Assembly (NCBI RefSeq): GCF_003264855.1
Contig: NZ_NFZS01000001.1
Span: 1,426,001-1,490,000 of the forward strand
Origin: Dyella jiangningensis
GTDB taxonomy: Bacteria > Pseudomonadota > Gammaproteobacteria > Xanthomonadales > Rhodanobacteraceae
Reading direction: 5' to 3'
DNA length: 64,000 nt
Position numbers and translations under genes: made by a program. Below are positions 37,228 to 46,409 of the stretch, in pieces (within the stretch, counting starts at the first letter, position 1; each line of letters begins with the position of its first letter). The notes below the pieces were generated by a model, which saw nothing but the letters and a program-made list of their open reading frames with translations, did not search any database and was not told the origin of the DNA.

Positions 37228-37288
37228 TCGCGCACTGGGTGCGCTCCTACAAAAAGCGTTGCCCTGCAGGAGCGCACCCAGTGCGCGA
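37228..37288. repeat. REP doublet, close-set
   Basis: Inverted REP unit at 37228-37250 (ends GGGTGCGCTCCTAC) and a direct unit at 37266-37288 (GCAGGAGCGCACCCAGTGCG), 22 of 23 positions complementary, 15-bp spacer. It lies between the hydrolase stop and the icmF leader. The orientation of the units is opposite to that of the 26084 doublet. Confidence 0.87.
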
Positions 37289-37384
37289 CCGCAGACTCCA
37301 CGATACCCATGCGCACGGTCTTGGCGCGCACATGCCGAAAACCGTTGCAGATCAGGCTCCCTCCGCGCCGCAACATGTTCCAAA

Positions 37385-37420
37385 CGTAACCATCCCCTAA
37401 AATAGGGGATTGCCGTTACG
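37385..37420 (+). promoter_or_regulatory. Nested hairpin in the icmF leader
   Basis: An outer stem CGTAAC/GTTACG (37385-37390, 37415-37420) encloses an inner stem TCCCCT/AGGGGA with loop AAAAT (37393-37409). The structure ends 17 bases before the icmF ATG and just before its CGGAG ribosome-binding site (37429-37433). It may tune translation or be an operator. It does not look like a cobalamin riboswitch, which is much longer. Confidence 0.45.
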
Positions 37421-37437
37421 TCGTTTTCGGAGTCCCC

Positions 37438-40400
37438 ATGAGTTCCCCCGCCCAGCACGTTCCCGCCAGCGCCGCCCAGGCGGAAACCCGTCCGTTGCGT
37501 TTCGTCACCGCCGCCAGCCTGTTCGATGGCCACGACGCGGCCATCAACATCATGCGCCGCATCATCCAGTCGCAGGGCGCGGAAGTGATCCATCTGGGCC
37601 ATAACCGTTCGGTGGAAGACGTCGTGCGCGCGGCGCTGCAGGAAGACGCCGACGCCATCGCGTTGTCGTCGTACCAGGGTGGTCACGTCGAGTACTTCAA
37701 GTACATGGTGGACATGCTCAAGGAGCACAACGCCTCGCATATCCGCGTGTTCGGCGGCGGCGGCGGCACCATCACGCCGGAAGAGATCCGCGAGCTGCAG
37801 GCCTACGGCGTGGAGCGCATCTACCATCCGAACGACGGCATGAAGCTCGGCCTCACCGAGATGATCGAAGACGTCATGAAGCGTACCCGCGCGGCGGCGG
37901 TGAAGCGTGCCAATGATGCCCCGTCGGGCGTGGTCAATCCGCTGGTGAACATCGACGACGAAATCGCCGTAGGCCACGTGCTGTCTTCGCTGGAAGAAGG
38001 CGAGCTGCAGGAAGCCGAGCTGGAACACCTGCGCAAGCAGTGGAAGATGGCCGGCAAGCAGACGCCGGTGCTCGGCGTCACCGGTACCGGTGGCGCGGGC
38101 AAGTCGTCGGTGGTGGACGAGCTGCTGCTGCGCTTCCTGCACGCGTTCCCGGAGATGCGCATCGCCGTGCTCGCCGTCGACCCGACGCGTCGCCGCAGTG
38201 GCGGCGCCTTGCTGGGCGACCGCATCCGCATGAACTCGCTGCGCAGCCATCGCGTCTACATGCGCTCGATGGCCACGCGTCGCCAGCACGCCGCCACCAG
38301 CGCGGTGCTGCGCGACTGCATCGATTTCCTCAAGGCGCAGCCGTACGACCTGGTGATCGTCGAAACCGCCGGCATCGGCCAGAGCGATTCGGAGATCGTC
38401 GACCTGGTGGATTTCCCCACCTACGTGATGACCAGCGACTACGGCGCGGCCAGCCAACTCGAGAAGATCGACATGCTCGACTTCGCCGAACTGATCGTGC
38501 TCAACAAGTTCGACAAGCGTGGCGCGGAAGACGCGCTACGCGACGTACGCAAGCAGTGGAAGCGCAACCGCACCGCGTTCACGCTCACCGACGAGCAGGT
38601 GCCGGTGTATCCCACCATCGCCAGCCAGTTCAACGATCCGGGCGTGACCTGGATGTTCACCAACCTCTGCCGCCTGCTGCGCGACAAGCTCGGCCTGCCG
38701 GCGGAAAAGTGGTCGCCCAGCCTCGACACCACGCTGAAGGAGCCGCGCGCCACCGTGCTGATCCCGGGGGCACGCGTGCGCTACCTGGCGGAGATCGCCG
38801 AGCAGGGCCGTGGCATCAACAAGGAAATCGAGCGCGAAGCCGAGTTCGCCAGCAAGGCGCAGCACTACTACGAGTCGCTGAAGGAACTGGGCGATACGCA
38901 CCTGCCGCGCGAGCTGGCGCGTTACGAGTCCGAAGCGCTGCACGAGGAGGGTGCGGATCGCACGCTGCTCACCTTGCGCCAGCGTTACAACGCGGCGATC
39001 AAGGAACTCAGTCACGAGGCGATCCACCTGCTGCATGACTGGCCCAAGCGCTACAAGTCGGTGACCGACGAGGTCAATGAATACAAGGTGCGCGACAAGG
39101 TCATCCGCGTGGAGAACTACCGCGAGTCGCTCAGCCACCAGAAGATCCCGAAGGTGGCGCCGCCCAAGACCAAGGACTGGGGCGACCAGCTGCGCTTCCT
39201 GATGCGCGAGAACCTGCCCGGCTATTACCCGTACACCGGCGGCGTGTATCCGTATCGGCGCACCGGCGAGGATCCGACCCGCATGTTCGCGGGCGAGGGC
39301 ACGCCCGAACGCACCAACCGCCGTTTCCATTACCTCAGCCAGGGTGGCGCGGCGACGCGCCTGTCCACTGCGTTCGACTCGGTGACGCTGTACGGCGAAG
39401 ACCCGGCGCCGCGCCCGGACATCTACGGCAAGATCGGCAACTCCGGCGTCAATATCGCCACGCTGGACGACATGAAGAAGCTGTACTCCGGCTTCGACCT
39501 CAGCGCGCCGACCAGCTCGGTGTCGATGACCATCAATGGCCCGGCGCCGATCATCCTCGCGATGTTCATGAACACCGCGATCGACCAGAACGTCGAGAAG
39601 TACCTGAAGGAAGATCCGGCGCGCTGGGCGGCTGCGGAGAAGAAGATCGCGTCGCTGTTCCCGAACGGCCGTCCGCAGTATTCGGGCGAGCTGCCCAAGG
39701 GCAATGAAGGCCTCGGTCTCGGCCTGCTCGGCATCACCGGCGACCAGCTGGTCGATGCACAGACCTACGCACGCATCAAGGAAGACACTCTGCAGAACGT
39801 GCGCGGCACGGTGCAGGCGGACATCCTCAAGGAAGACCAGGCGCAGAACACCTGCATCTTCTCCACCGAATTCGCGCTGCGCATGATGGGCGACATCCAG
39901 CAGTACTTCGTCGACCACAAGGTGCGCAACTTCTATTCGGTATCGATTTCCGGCTATCACATCGCCGAGGCCGGCGCGAACCCGATCAGCCAGCTCGCCT
40001 TCACGCTGTCGAACGGCTTCACCATCGTGGAGTACTACCTCGCGCGCGGCATGAAGATCGACGACTTCGCGCCGAACCTGTCGTTCTTCTTCTCCAACGG
40101 CATGGATCCGGAATACACCGTGATCGGCCGCGTGGCCCGTCGCATCTGGGCACGCGCAATGCGCGAGCGCTACGGCGCCAGCGCGCGCAGCCAGATGATG
40201 AAGTACCACATCCAGACCTCCGGCCGTTCGCTGCACGCGCAGGAAATCCAGTTCAACGACATCCGCACCACGCTGCAGGCGCTGTACGCGCTGTTCGACA
40301 ACTGCAACAGCCTGCACACCAACGCGTACGACGAGGCGATCACCACGCCGACCGAAGAGAGCGTGCGTCGCGCAGTGGCGATCCAGATGATCATCAACAA

Positions 40401-40905
40401 GGAACTGGGCCTCAACTTCAACGAGAATCCCTGGCAGGGCAGCCACATCGTGGATGCGCTCACCGACATCGTCGAGGAGGCCGTGTACAAGGAGTTCGAG
40501 GCGATCAGCGAGCGCGGCGGCGTGCTCGGCGCGATGGACACCATGTACCAGCGCGGCAAGATCCAGGAAGAGTCGATGTACTACGAGCAGAAGAAGCACG
40601 ACGGCAGCCTGCCTCTGATCGGCGTGAACACCTTCCTGCCGAAGGACCACGGTGGCGAGATCGCCACCGAGATCGAGTTGATCCGCTCCACCGAATCGGA
40701 GAAGGGCCAGCAGATCGACAACGTGCTCGCCTTCGGCAAGGCCCGTAATGGCCTGGCGCCGGAGAGCCTGAAGGCCTTGCAGAACACGGCGCGCGAGCGT
40801 CGCAATGTGTTCGAGCAGCTGATGGAAGCGGTGAAGTACAACTCGCTCGGCCAGATCAGTCACGCGCTCTATGACGTGGGCGGCGAATATCGCCGCAACA
40901 TGTAA
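37438..40905 (+). CDS. icmF: Fused isobutyryl-CoA mutase (IcmF)
   Basis: 1155-residue adenosylcobalamin enzyme with all parts on one chain. Order: N-terminal B12-binding domain (His32 in [19 protein letters not shown]), a MeaB-like G-protein chaperone domain with P-loop GTGGAGKSS (about 215-223) and NKFD, a linker, then the large mutase substrate barrel ([25 protein letters not shown] in parts; [22 protein letters not shown]). IcmF interconverts isobutyryl-CoA and n-butyryl-CoA and often also isovaleryl- and pivalyl-CoA. The domain order, with B12 domain first, separates it from methylmalonyl-CoA mutase. It fits a cell that degrades branched-chain amino acids. A 2H phosphoesterase gene follows after 12 bp. 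Confidence 0.95.
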   Translation: MSSPAQHVPASAAQAETRPLRFVTAASLFDGHDAAINIMRRIIQSQGAEVIHLGHNRSVEDVVRAALQEDADAIALSSYQGGHVEYFKYMVDMLKEHNASHIRVFGGGGGTITPEEIRELQAYGVERIYHPNDGMKLGLTEMIEDVMKRTRAAAVKRANDAPSGVVNPLVNIDDEIAVGHVLSSLEEGELQEAELEHLRKQWKMAGKQTPVLGVTGTGGAGKSSVVDELLLRFLHAFPEMRIAVLAVDPTRRRSGGALLGDRIRMNSLRSHRVYMRSMATRRQHAATSAVLRDCIDFLKAQPYDLVIVETAGIGQSDSEIVDLVDFPTYVMTSDYGAASQLEKIDMLDFAELIVLNKFDKRGAEDALRDVRKQWKRNRTAFTLTDEQVPVYPTIASQFNDPGVTWMFTNLCRLLRDKLGLPAEKWSPSLDTTLKEPRATVLIPGARVRYLAEIAEQGRGINKEIEREAEFASKAQHYYESLKELGDTHLPRELARYESEALHEEGADRTLLTLRQRYNAAIKELSHEAIHLLHDWPKRYKSVTDEVNEYKVRDKVIRVENYRESLSHQKIPKVAPPKTKDWGDQLRFLMRENLPGYYPYTGGVYPYRRTGEDPTRMFAGEGTPERTNRRFHYLSQGGAATRLSTAFDSVTLYGEDPAPRPDIYGKIGNSGVNIATLDDMKKLYSGFDLSAPTSSVSMTINGPAPIILAMFMNTAIDQNVEKYLKEDPARWAAAEKKIASLFPNGRPQYSGELPKGNEGLGLGLLGITGDQLVDAQTYARIKEDTLQNVRGTVQADILKEDQAQNTCIFSTEFALRMMGDIQQYFVDHKVRNFYSVSISGYHIAEAGANPISQLAFTLSNGFTIVEYYLARGMKIDDFAPNLSFFFSNGMDPEYTVIGRVARRIWARAMRERYGASARSQMMKYHIQTSGRSLHAQEIQFNDIRTTLQALYALFDNCNSLHTNAYDEAITTPTEESVRRAVAIQMIINKELGLNFNENPWQGSHIVDALTDIVEEAVYKEFEAISERGGVLGAMDTMYQRGKIQEESMYYEQKKHDGSLPLIGVNTFLPKDHGGEIATEIELIRSTESEKGQQIDNVLAFGKARNGLAPESLKALQNTARERRNVFEQLMEAVKYNSLGQISHALYDVGGEYRRNM

Positions 40906-40917
40906 GAGGAGGAGGGC

Positions 40918-41505
40918 GTGGCTGGTGATCTGTTCGGATGGTCAGGCGACGAAGGTTGGGAGCCCGACTGCACCTACTTCTTCGCATTGATGCCGCACGG
41001 GAACACGCAGCAGCAGATCGGCGCAAGGCGAGAGTCGGCGACTCGCGCCTTGCGCGTAGGCAGGTCCACACCGGTTGAGGATCACCGGCTACATCTTTCG
41101 CTGTGCACGCCGAAAGCCCTGAAGCGACTCCGTGCACCTTTCGAGGAGTCGTTGCTGCGCGCCGGTGCTGAGGTGAAGGCCTCGGCTTTCGGCCTGCGCC
41201 TGGATGGATTCGATACCTTCAACGGTGGATCCGGCCAGTCGTGCCTCGTGCTTCGGGGCGATGCGGCGAGCAGCGCGCGCGTGCAGGCCCTCAAGGACGG
41301 CCTGGGCAAGGCGCTGTTCAATCACGGGTTCGGCTGGGACGGCGGCCGGCTGGCGCCTCACGTGACGCTCTTCTACGCCGATCGTGTCGAGGCGCCGTAC
41401 AGCCCGGCTGAGGCGGTCGAGTGGCATGTGGACGAATTCGTGCTCATCCGCAGCCATGTAGGCAAGCACCTGCACGCGATCATTGGACGCTGGTCTCTGC
41501 ATTAG
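40918..41505 (+). CDS. 2'-5' RNA ligase-like (LigT) 2H phosphoesterase
   Basis: 195-residue protein of the 2H phosphoesterase superfamily, with the two HxT/Sx motifs HLSLC (about residue 58) and HVTLF (about 149). LigT-like enzymes act on 2',5' or cyclic phosphodiesters in RNA. The start is GTG at 40918 with a very strong GAGGAGGAGGGC ahead. It lies 12 bp after icmF, so co-transcription is likely. The link to acyl-CoA metabolism is not obvious. Confidence 0.88.
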   Translation: MAGDLFGWSGDEGWEPDCTYFFALMPHGNTQQQIGARRESATRALRVGRSTPVEDHRLHLSLCTPKALKRLRAPFEESLLRAGAEVKASAFGLRLDGFDTFNGGSGQSCLVLRGDAASSARVQALKDGLGKALFNHGFGWDGGRLAPHVTLFYADRVEAPYSPAEAVEWHVDEFVLIRSHVGKHLHAIIGRWSLH

Positions 41506-42103
41506 CGCATGGACTGGGGCGGCGCGATGCCCCAGAGAAATCACGCGCCATGGTGTCGAAAAGCTCGAGCCGCTCGGGCTGATATGCATCCCGACCTTCG
41601 TACATTCGCCGCTTCCGGCGGAAGTGATGGCACGGTTCGATCGCAGAATCGTGCCGTTCGCTTGAGTCAAGTTGTCCGCCGACCGCCCGCTTGTGAGTGT
41701 GGGGCGCGACGAGGTTTCGTGGTCCCTCGTCGAGTGCACTGCTGGCGCGTTCGCGCCATGCGAGATTGTCGCCTGATTCAGAGGTTTCCATTCATTGCCT
41801 GCATCATTTGGACGTCTATACGCCCGATTTCCTGTTTTTGACTCTGCCCATGCATGGCCTTGATTGACAGCTTGATGAAAGCTTCAAGAGCGGCGTGTCC
41901 TGCAGGCGAGATCGCTTTCCGCGCGAACGAACATTACGCGAAGCTAAAGAAAATATGCCCATCGAAAGCCGCTCGACAGTTTCGACGCGAGTATTTTCGA
42001 AATAGGTGAATAAGCGGCAAATTCGGCTGAAATTTCGGGCTTTTCGCCTTGCCTTGCGAGTTTGCGTCATAACAATGTCTCACCAGATGCCTTCCCCATA
42101 GAG
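41506..42103. other. 600-bp intergenic stretch without supported gene
   Basis: Open frames exist on both strands in the first half but none has a recognisable domain, signal or ribosome-binding site. GC drops from about 41790 on, with a tract TATTTTCGAAATA (41992-42004) and other AT-rich runs that could hold the promoter of the deacetylase/glycosyltransferase pair. No tRNA or terminator is clear. Confidence 0.5.
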
Positions 42104-42835
42104 ATGCTGGTGAGAATCCCGATCCTGATGTACCACAACATCGCGCGCGTTCCGCAGGACGTTCGCGTGTATCGAAGCCTCTACGTATCGCCCTCGTCCT
42201 TCGCACGCCAGATGGCCATGCTGAAGATGTTCGGTTATCGCGGCGTGTCGATGGCCGATGCCATGCCTTACCTTCGAGGCGAGAAAAACGGCCGCGTTGC
42301 CGTGATCACGCTCGATGATGGTTATGCGGACAATCTCGAATCCGCGATGCCCGTGCTGCAACGCCATGGATTCACCGCGACCTGCTATGTCGTGAGCAGC
42401 CTCGTCGGCCAGTACAACGTGTGGGATGCCGACCGCCTTGGCGTGCGCAAGCCCATGATGTCGGTGGATCAATTGCGTGCCTGGCACGGCGGCGGCATGG
42501 AAGTGGGAGCGCATACCCGCACCCACGTTCGACTCAGCCAATGCAGCGAGCAGCAGCAGCGCGACGAAGTGCACGGCAGCAAGGCCGAACTGGAAGACCG
42601 GCTCGGCATTCGCGTCGGCCAGTTCTGCTATCCCTACGGCGACCATGATGATCGTGCCGTGGACGCGGTGCGCACTGCCGGTTTCGACGCGGCGACGACG
42701 ACCCATCGCGGTCGCGCCGACGCGAAGCCTTCCATCGACTTCATGCGGCTCCCGCGCATCCAGGTGGCGAGACATCACGTGCTTCCCCAGGTCGCGGCGA
42801 AGGTGATGAGCGGCTACGAGGACAAGCGCGCATGA
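42104..42835 (+). CDS. Polysaccharide deacetylase (NodB/CE4) family protein
   Basis: 243 residues. The NodB-fold motifs are present: TLDDGYADN (metal Asp and base), HTRTHVRL (HxxxH zinc ligands), CYPYGDHDD and PSIDFMRLPR. It begins PILMYHNIAR, the usual start of YadE/PgaB-like short deacetylases. It would remove acetyl groups from an N-acetylated glycan. I took ATG 42104 as start; the frame opens earlier at TTG 42062. The ribosome-binding site is weak in both cases. It overlaps the glycosyltransferase gene by ATGA, so both act on the same glycan by inference. Confidence 0.87.
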   Translation: MLVRIPILMYHNIARVPQDVRVYRSLYVSPSSFARQMAMLKMFGYRGVSMADAMPYLRGEKNGRVAVITLDDGYADNLESAMPVLQRHGFTATCYVVSSLVGQYNVWDADRLGVRKPMMSVDQLRAWHGGGMEVGAHTRTHVRLSQCSEQQQRDEVHGSKAELEDRLGIRVGQFCYPYGDHDDRAVDAVRTAGFDAATTTHRGRADAKPSIDFMRLPRIQVARHHVLPQVAAKVMSGYEDKRA

Positions 42836-43944
42836 AGCTTCTCTTCGTTGGCACCAATCCGGAAAACACCGGCGCGGCAACGCATTTCGTCACGCTCGCC
42901 AAGGCCATGGCCGAGGCGGGCCACGAGGTGGAAGCCATCGTCTCGCGCAAGGGGCTTATTGGCGAAGGGCTGGCGGCGGCGGGCGTGCCCACGTTTGTCA
43001 GTTCGTTCCGCAATGTCCACGACCTGCGTGGCTATTCCATGGTGATGCGTCGCATCGCGGCGTTCTCGCCAGACTGGCTGATCGGCAACTTCGGCAAGGA
43101 ATATTGGCCGTTGATCGCCAGCGGACGACTGACGCATACGCCGGTCGCATTGTTCCGTCACCGCAATCCACGCATGAGCAAGCTCTCTGAATGGGGCGTG
43201 CCGCGCTTTGCCAACCGCTTCATCGCGGTCTCGGAATTTGCACGCAATGCCTATCTGCGTTGGGGCGTGCCGGCGGATCGGGTGTGGATTTCCTACAACC
43301 CGGTGGACGTCAACGAATTCCAGCCCGATGCGCAGCGGTGCTCGCAGGTGCGGCGGGAATTCGGCATCGCCGATGACGACATCGTGATGGGTTTCGTCGG
43401 CCGCATGCACGGCGGCAAGGGGGTTGCCCAGTTGATGCAGGCGGCCAATGAGGCGATGCGCATCAATCCGCGGCTGCATGCGCTCTGGGTCGGCAACGGA
43501 CCGGAAGAATCGGTGCTGCATCGCATGGCCGACCAGGGTGGCTTTCCCACGCGCCACCACTTCACGGGGTGGGTGGCGGATACCGCCCGCTACCACCGCG
43601 CCTTTTCGTTCCTGGCGTTTCCGTCCGTGGAGCTGGAGACGTTCGGTCGTGTCTCCATCGAAGCACAGGCCTGCGGCGTGCCGGTGCTTGGCAGTCATAT
43701 TGGCGGCGTGCCGGAAACCATGCGCGATGGCGTGACGGGTTTCCTGATCAAGCCTGGCGACATTCCGGCCTGGCGCGACCGCATCCTCGCGCTGTGCGAC
43801 AAGTCGCTTTGCGCGGAGATGGGCGCGGCTGCGCGCACCCACGTGGTGGATCACTTCAGCAACGCGGCGGTTGCGCGTGACTTCGAGCAGCTGCTTCGTT
43901 ATGGCGACGAAGCGCTGCACCACTATCAGCACGCTCCGACGTAA
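42832..43944 (+). CDS. GT4-family glycosyltransferase
   Basis: 370-residue GT-B glycosyltransferase. It begins MKLLFVGTNPENTGAATHFVTLAKAM (donor domain style of GT4 in the N-terminal half, in parts), has FVGRMHGGKGVAQLMQA (glycogen-synthase-like loop, about 185-200) and the EX7E motif ETFGRVSIE with ACGVPVLGSHIGGVPE. It probably transfers a nucleotide-activated sugar to a lipid or growing glycan at the inner membrane. It is coupled to the upstream deacetylase. No further capsule or LPS genes are adjacent, so the final product is open. Confidence 0.88.
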   Translation: MKLLFVGTNPENTGAATHFVTLAKAMAEAGHEVEAIVSRKGLIGEGLAAAGVPTFVSSFRNVHDLRGYSMVMRRIAAFSPDWLIGNFGKEYWPLIASGRLTHTPVALFRHRNPRMSKLSEWGVPRFANRFIAVSEFARNAYLRWGVPADRVWISYNPVDVNEFQPDAQRCSQVRREFGIADDDIVMGFVGRMHGGKGVAQLMQAANEAMRINPRLHALWVGNGPEESVLHRMADQGGFPTRHHFTGWVADTARYHRAFSFLAFPSVELETFGRVSIEAQACGVPVLGSHIGGVPETMRDGVTGFLIKPGDIPAWRDRILALCDKSLCAEMGAAARTHVVDHFSNAAVARDFEQLLRYGDEALHHYQHAPT

Positions 43945-44059
43945 GAAACGCGTAGTCGTTCCCATCGCCGGCCGCGCCGCCGCGGCTCCTGCGAGTGGCG
44001 TGCGGCCTGGCCGATGATCGTCAAGGATGACGTACGTCGCGGTTCCAATCCGGCGACGG

Positions 44060-44956
44060 CTATCTGCGTGCCGTCGCCGCCTGTGCCGTCGATGCGGCGC
44101 ACGCGGGCGGCCATGCTTCCGCACCTTGCGGCTGCCATACGAAGAATTCGCCCGACTTCGGTTCGCCCGTGTCGCGCGCGAACATCAGCGAATTGCCGCT
44201 GGGTGAGAACAGCGCGCCGATCTCGCTGCCATTGACGTTCACTTCCGGACCGAGCTTCACGCGTGGCGACCAACCGTCCGGCGTCATGTGCGATTCGTAC
44301 AAGCCGCCATCGGCCATCACGATGAGCCGCTTGCCGTCGGGCGAAGGCAGGGGTTCGTACTCGTTGCCGGCCGTGTTGATGGCAGGGCCGGCATTTTCCA
44401 CAGTCCAATGGCCGGGTGAGGTTTCACGCGCGCGCCAGATATCGTTCTTGCCGAATCCACCGGGCCGGTTAGACCCGAAGTACAGCCATCCATCCGGCGC
44501 CAGGCGCGGGAACCACTCGGCCTCATCGGAATTCACCGGAGCCGGCAGGCGCACCGCGGGCTTCCAGCCACCATCTTCGCCGCGATCGGCACGCCAGATA
44601 TCCAGATCCTTGCTCTTCTGGCTGCCGGTAACGCGGGTGGAGATGAAATAGACGCTCTTGCCGTCGGGCGTGAACCACGGATCGGCTTCCACGCCGTCCG
44701 CGGCGAATGGCGCGGGCACCGGTTTGGTCCAGCCCTTGCCATCGCAGTGGGAGGTGAGGATGCGCCACCCCGAGAACGACTTGGAACTGCGCACGAAATA
44801 GAGATCGCCGGAGTGCGGATCGAAGGCAGCGTGGGACTCGAACAGCTCGCTCGAAATGCCAGAGGGTGCCCAGGGTTTCACCACGTTCGACGACCCTGCG
44901 ATGACGCCATAGAGAGGTGCCATGGCACCAAGCAGAACGAGGAGGGCGTGCTTCAT
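44060..44956 (-). CDS. Exported PD40/TolB-type beta-propeller protein
   Basis: 298 residues with an N-terminal signal-like helix (MKHALLVLLGAMAPLYGVIAG). Repeated WD40-like beta-propeller (PD40) units follow: FTPDGKSVYFIST, RLAPDGWLYFGSNRPGG, PSPDGKRLIVMADGGLY, FSPSGNSLMFARD. It binds or scaffolds something in the periplasm, or has a Xaa-Pro-like enzymatic partner; no catalytic residue is seen. ATG 44956 is used; an ATG nine bases upstream is possible. C-terminal 15 residues are Ala/Thr-rich. Confidence 0.82.
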   Translation of the reverse strand: MKHALLVLLGAMAPLYGVIAGSSNVVKPWAPSGISSELFESHAAFDPHSGDLYFVRSSKSFSGWRILTSHCDGKGWTKPVPAPFAADGVEADPWFTPDGKSVYFISTRVTGSQKSKDLDIWRADRGEDGGWKPAVRLPAPVNSDEAEWFPRLAPDGWLYFGSNRPGGFGKNDIWRARETSPGHWTVENAGPAINTAGNEYEPLPSPDGKRLIVMADGGLYESHMTPDGWSPRVKLGPEVNVNGSEIGALFSPSGNSLMFARDTGEPKSGEFFVWQPQGAEAWPPACAASTAQAATARR

Positions 44957-45040
44957 GCCGATCATTCCGGAACGAGGTGGCCGGATGCTAGCAGGACGTT
45001 CCGGCGTCGAGCCAACATCCGACGTGAGGTGTCCCGCCAC

Positions 45041-45508
45041 TCAGAGCCCGAGCTCGCTCAACCCTGGGTGATCATCGGGCCGACGGCCCAGCGGCCAGTG
45101 GTATTTGCGCTCCGATTCGGCGATGGGCAGGTCGTTGATGCTGGCGTGTCGGTTCACCATCAAGCCCTGATCGTTGAACTCCCAGTTCTCGTTGCCGTAG
45201 CTGCGGTACCACTGGCCGGAATCGTCGTGGCATTCATACGCAAAGCGCACCGCGATGCGGTTGCCGTCGAAGGCCCACAGTTCCTTGATCAGGCGATAGT
45301 CGAGTTCGCGATTCCACTTGCGTCGAAGAAAAGCCTTCACCGCGTCGCGCCCGTCGAGAAACTCGGAGCGATTGCGCCAGTGCGTGTCGACGGTATAGAC
45401 CAGCGACACGCGTTCGGGATCGCGGCTGTTCCACGCATCCTCGGCCATGCGCACTTTCTGGATGGCGGTTTCCCGGGTGAACGGCGGAACAGGCTGTCTG
45501 ATCTCCAT
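45041..45508 (-). CDS. DUF1348 / NTF2-like (SnoaL fold) protein
   Basis: 155 residues with a cone-shaped NTF2-like fold signature. Typical DUF1348 text is present: [26 protein letters not shown] (in parts), [42 protein letters not shown]. Members are small cytoplasmic proteins of unknown activity. Start ATG 45508 with GAGGTG ahead. Transcription direction matches the PD40 gene, but a gap of 84 bases leaves co-transcription open. Confidence 0.87.
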   Translation of the reverse strand: MEIRQPVPPFTRETAIQKVRMAEDAWNSRDPERVSLVYTVDTHWRNRSEFLDGRDAVKAFLRRKWNRELDYRLIKELWAFDGNRIAVRFAYECHDDSGQWYRSYGNENWEFNDQGLMVNRHASINDLPIAESERKYHWPLGRRPDDHPGLSELGL

Positions 45509-45647
45509 GGCGCACCTCGTAGTGGGGAAGAGTCGAAGGCCTCGCGACAAAGGCTGCCCGCTGCCATGGCGGCATGCGTCCGGATGGCCATTATCCGCCG
45601 CACGCGGCAGGGCCGCCATGGCCGTCGCGCGAAGGGGCGAGGCGCCT

Positions 45648-46289
45648 TCATCCGGCCCAGTGCGAGCAACGGATGACGCTGCAGAAGTTGCCGCGGCGGA
45701 ACGAAGGATCCTTGTCGGCGAGCACGTCGGCCTTCACGTTGCCGAAGGTGCTCTCGGGCCTGTGCCGAATGCCCTCGTAGAACGCCTGGATGATGTCCTC
45801 CTTGAAGCGCGGTGTACGCGGGTGTGCGCGCACGATCGCCTCGCGCTCAACATCGCCGTACTGCTCATAAGCTATGCCGAGGACGTCCATTTCCACCCCG
45901 GCGGTCAGCAGCGCCACCACGGGATCCATGTACTGCGGAATGCCCGGCGTCGTGTGCAGCGCGATCGCCGTCCACACGGTGTACACGTCCGACGGCGCAA
46001 TGCCGTGGCTGCGCAGGAAGTCCGCCGCCACGTTGGCGCCGTCCACCTCGAAACGATCGTTCGCGCTGCTGTGGGCAGGCATCAGGCCCATGTCGTGGAA
46101 CATGGCGCCCGCGTAAAGCAGCTCGGGATCGAAGGACAGTTCGCGTCGACGGCCGGCGAGCGCGGCGAAGTAGTAGACGCGGCTCGAATGGTGGAACAGC
46201 AGATCGGTCTCGGTATCGCGCACCAGCGTCGTGATCTCGCGGGCCAGTGTGCTGTCGGGTATGCGTACCCCGTCTATCGCCAGGTTCAT
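45648..46289 (-). CDS. HD-domain hydrolase, cyanamide-hydratase-like
   Basis: 213 residues. HD-superfamily metal residues: His34 (FHHSSRVYY), His65-Asp66 (AMFHDMG), and a later His in IALHTTPG. The pattern of FHSx[18 protein letters not shown] and [14 protein letters not shown] matches the cyanamide hydratase/urea-carboxylase-associated HD subfamily. Divergent to a GlxA-type regulator with a 120-bp intergenic region; the regulator may control this gene. The substrate is unproven. Confidence 0.83.
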   Translation of the reverse strand: MNLAIDGVRIPDSTLAREITTLVRDTETDLLFHHSSRVYYFAALAGRRRELSFDPELLYAGAMFHDMGLMPAHSSANDRFEVDGANVAADFLRSHGIAPSDVYTVWTAIALHTTPGIPQYMDPVVALLTAGVEMDVLGIAYEQYGDVEREAIVRAHPRTPRFKEDIIQAFYEGIRHRPESTFGNVKADVLADKDPSFRRGNFCSVIRCSHWAG

Positions 46290-46409
46290 GGGGAAACTCC
46301 TGCATGGTGGAAGTGCAACCCATGCTAGGCTCGCTGCTGGGTGGCTTCAATTTGAGTAATGCGTAAAATACGGACATTTGGCGCACCCCTCGGACGTGGA
46401 GGCAACGAC

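Noticed and set aside
37385-37420. Cobalamin riboswitch upstream of icmF
   Set aside because: Only 36 bp with two small stems; the conserved B12-box and the roughly 200-nt fold are missing.
38536-40863. 775-codon open frame antisense to icmF
   Set aside because: Composition (His, Arg, Leu, Val, Ala) and the strong icmF assignment on the other strand show it is a shadow frame.
41480-41791. Minus-strand 103-codon frame after the 2H phosphoesterase
   Set aside because: No ribosome-binding site or recognisable domain, and it partly overlaps a real gene on the other strand.
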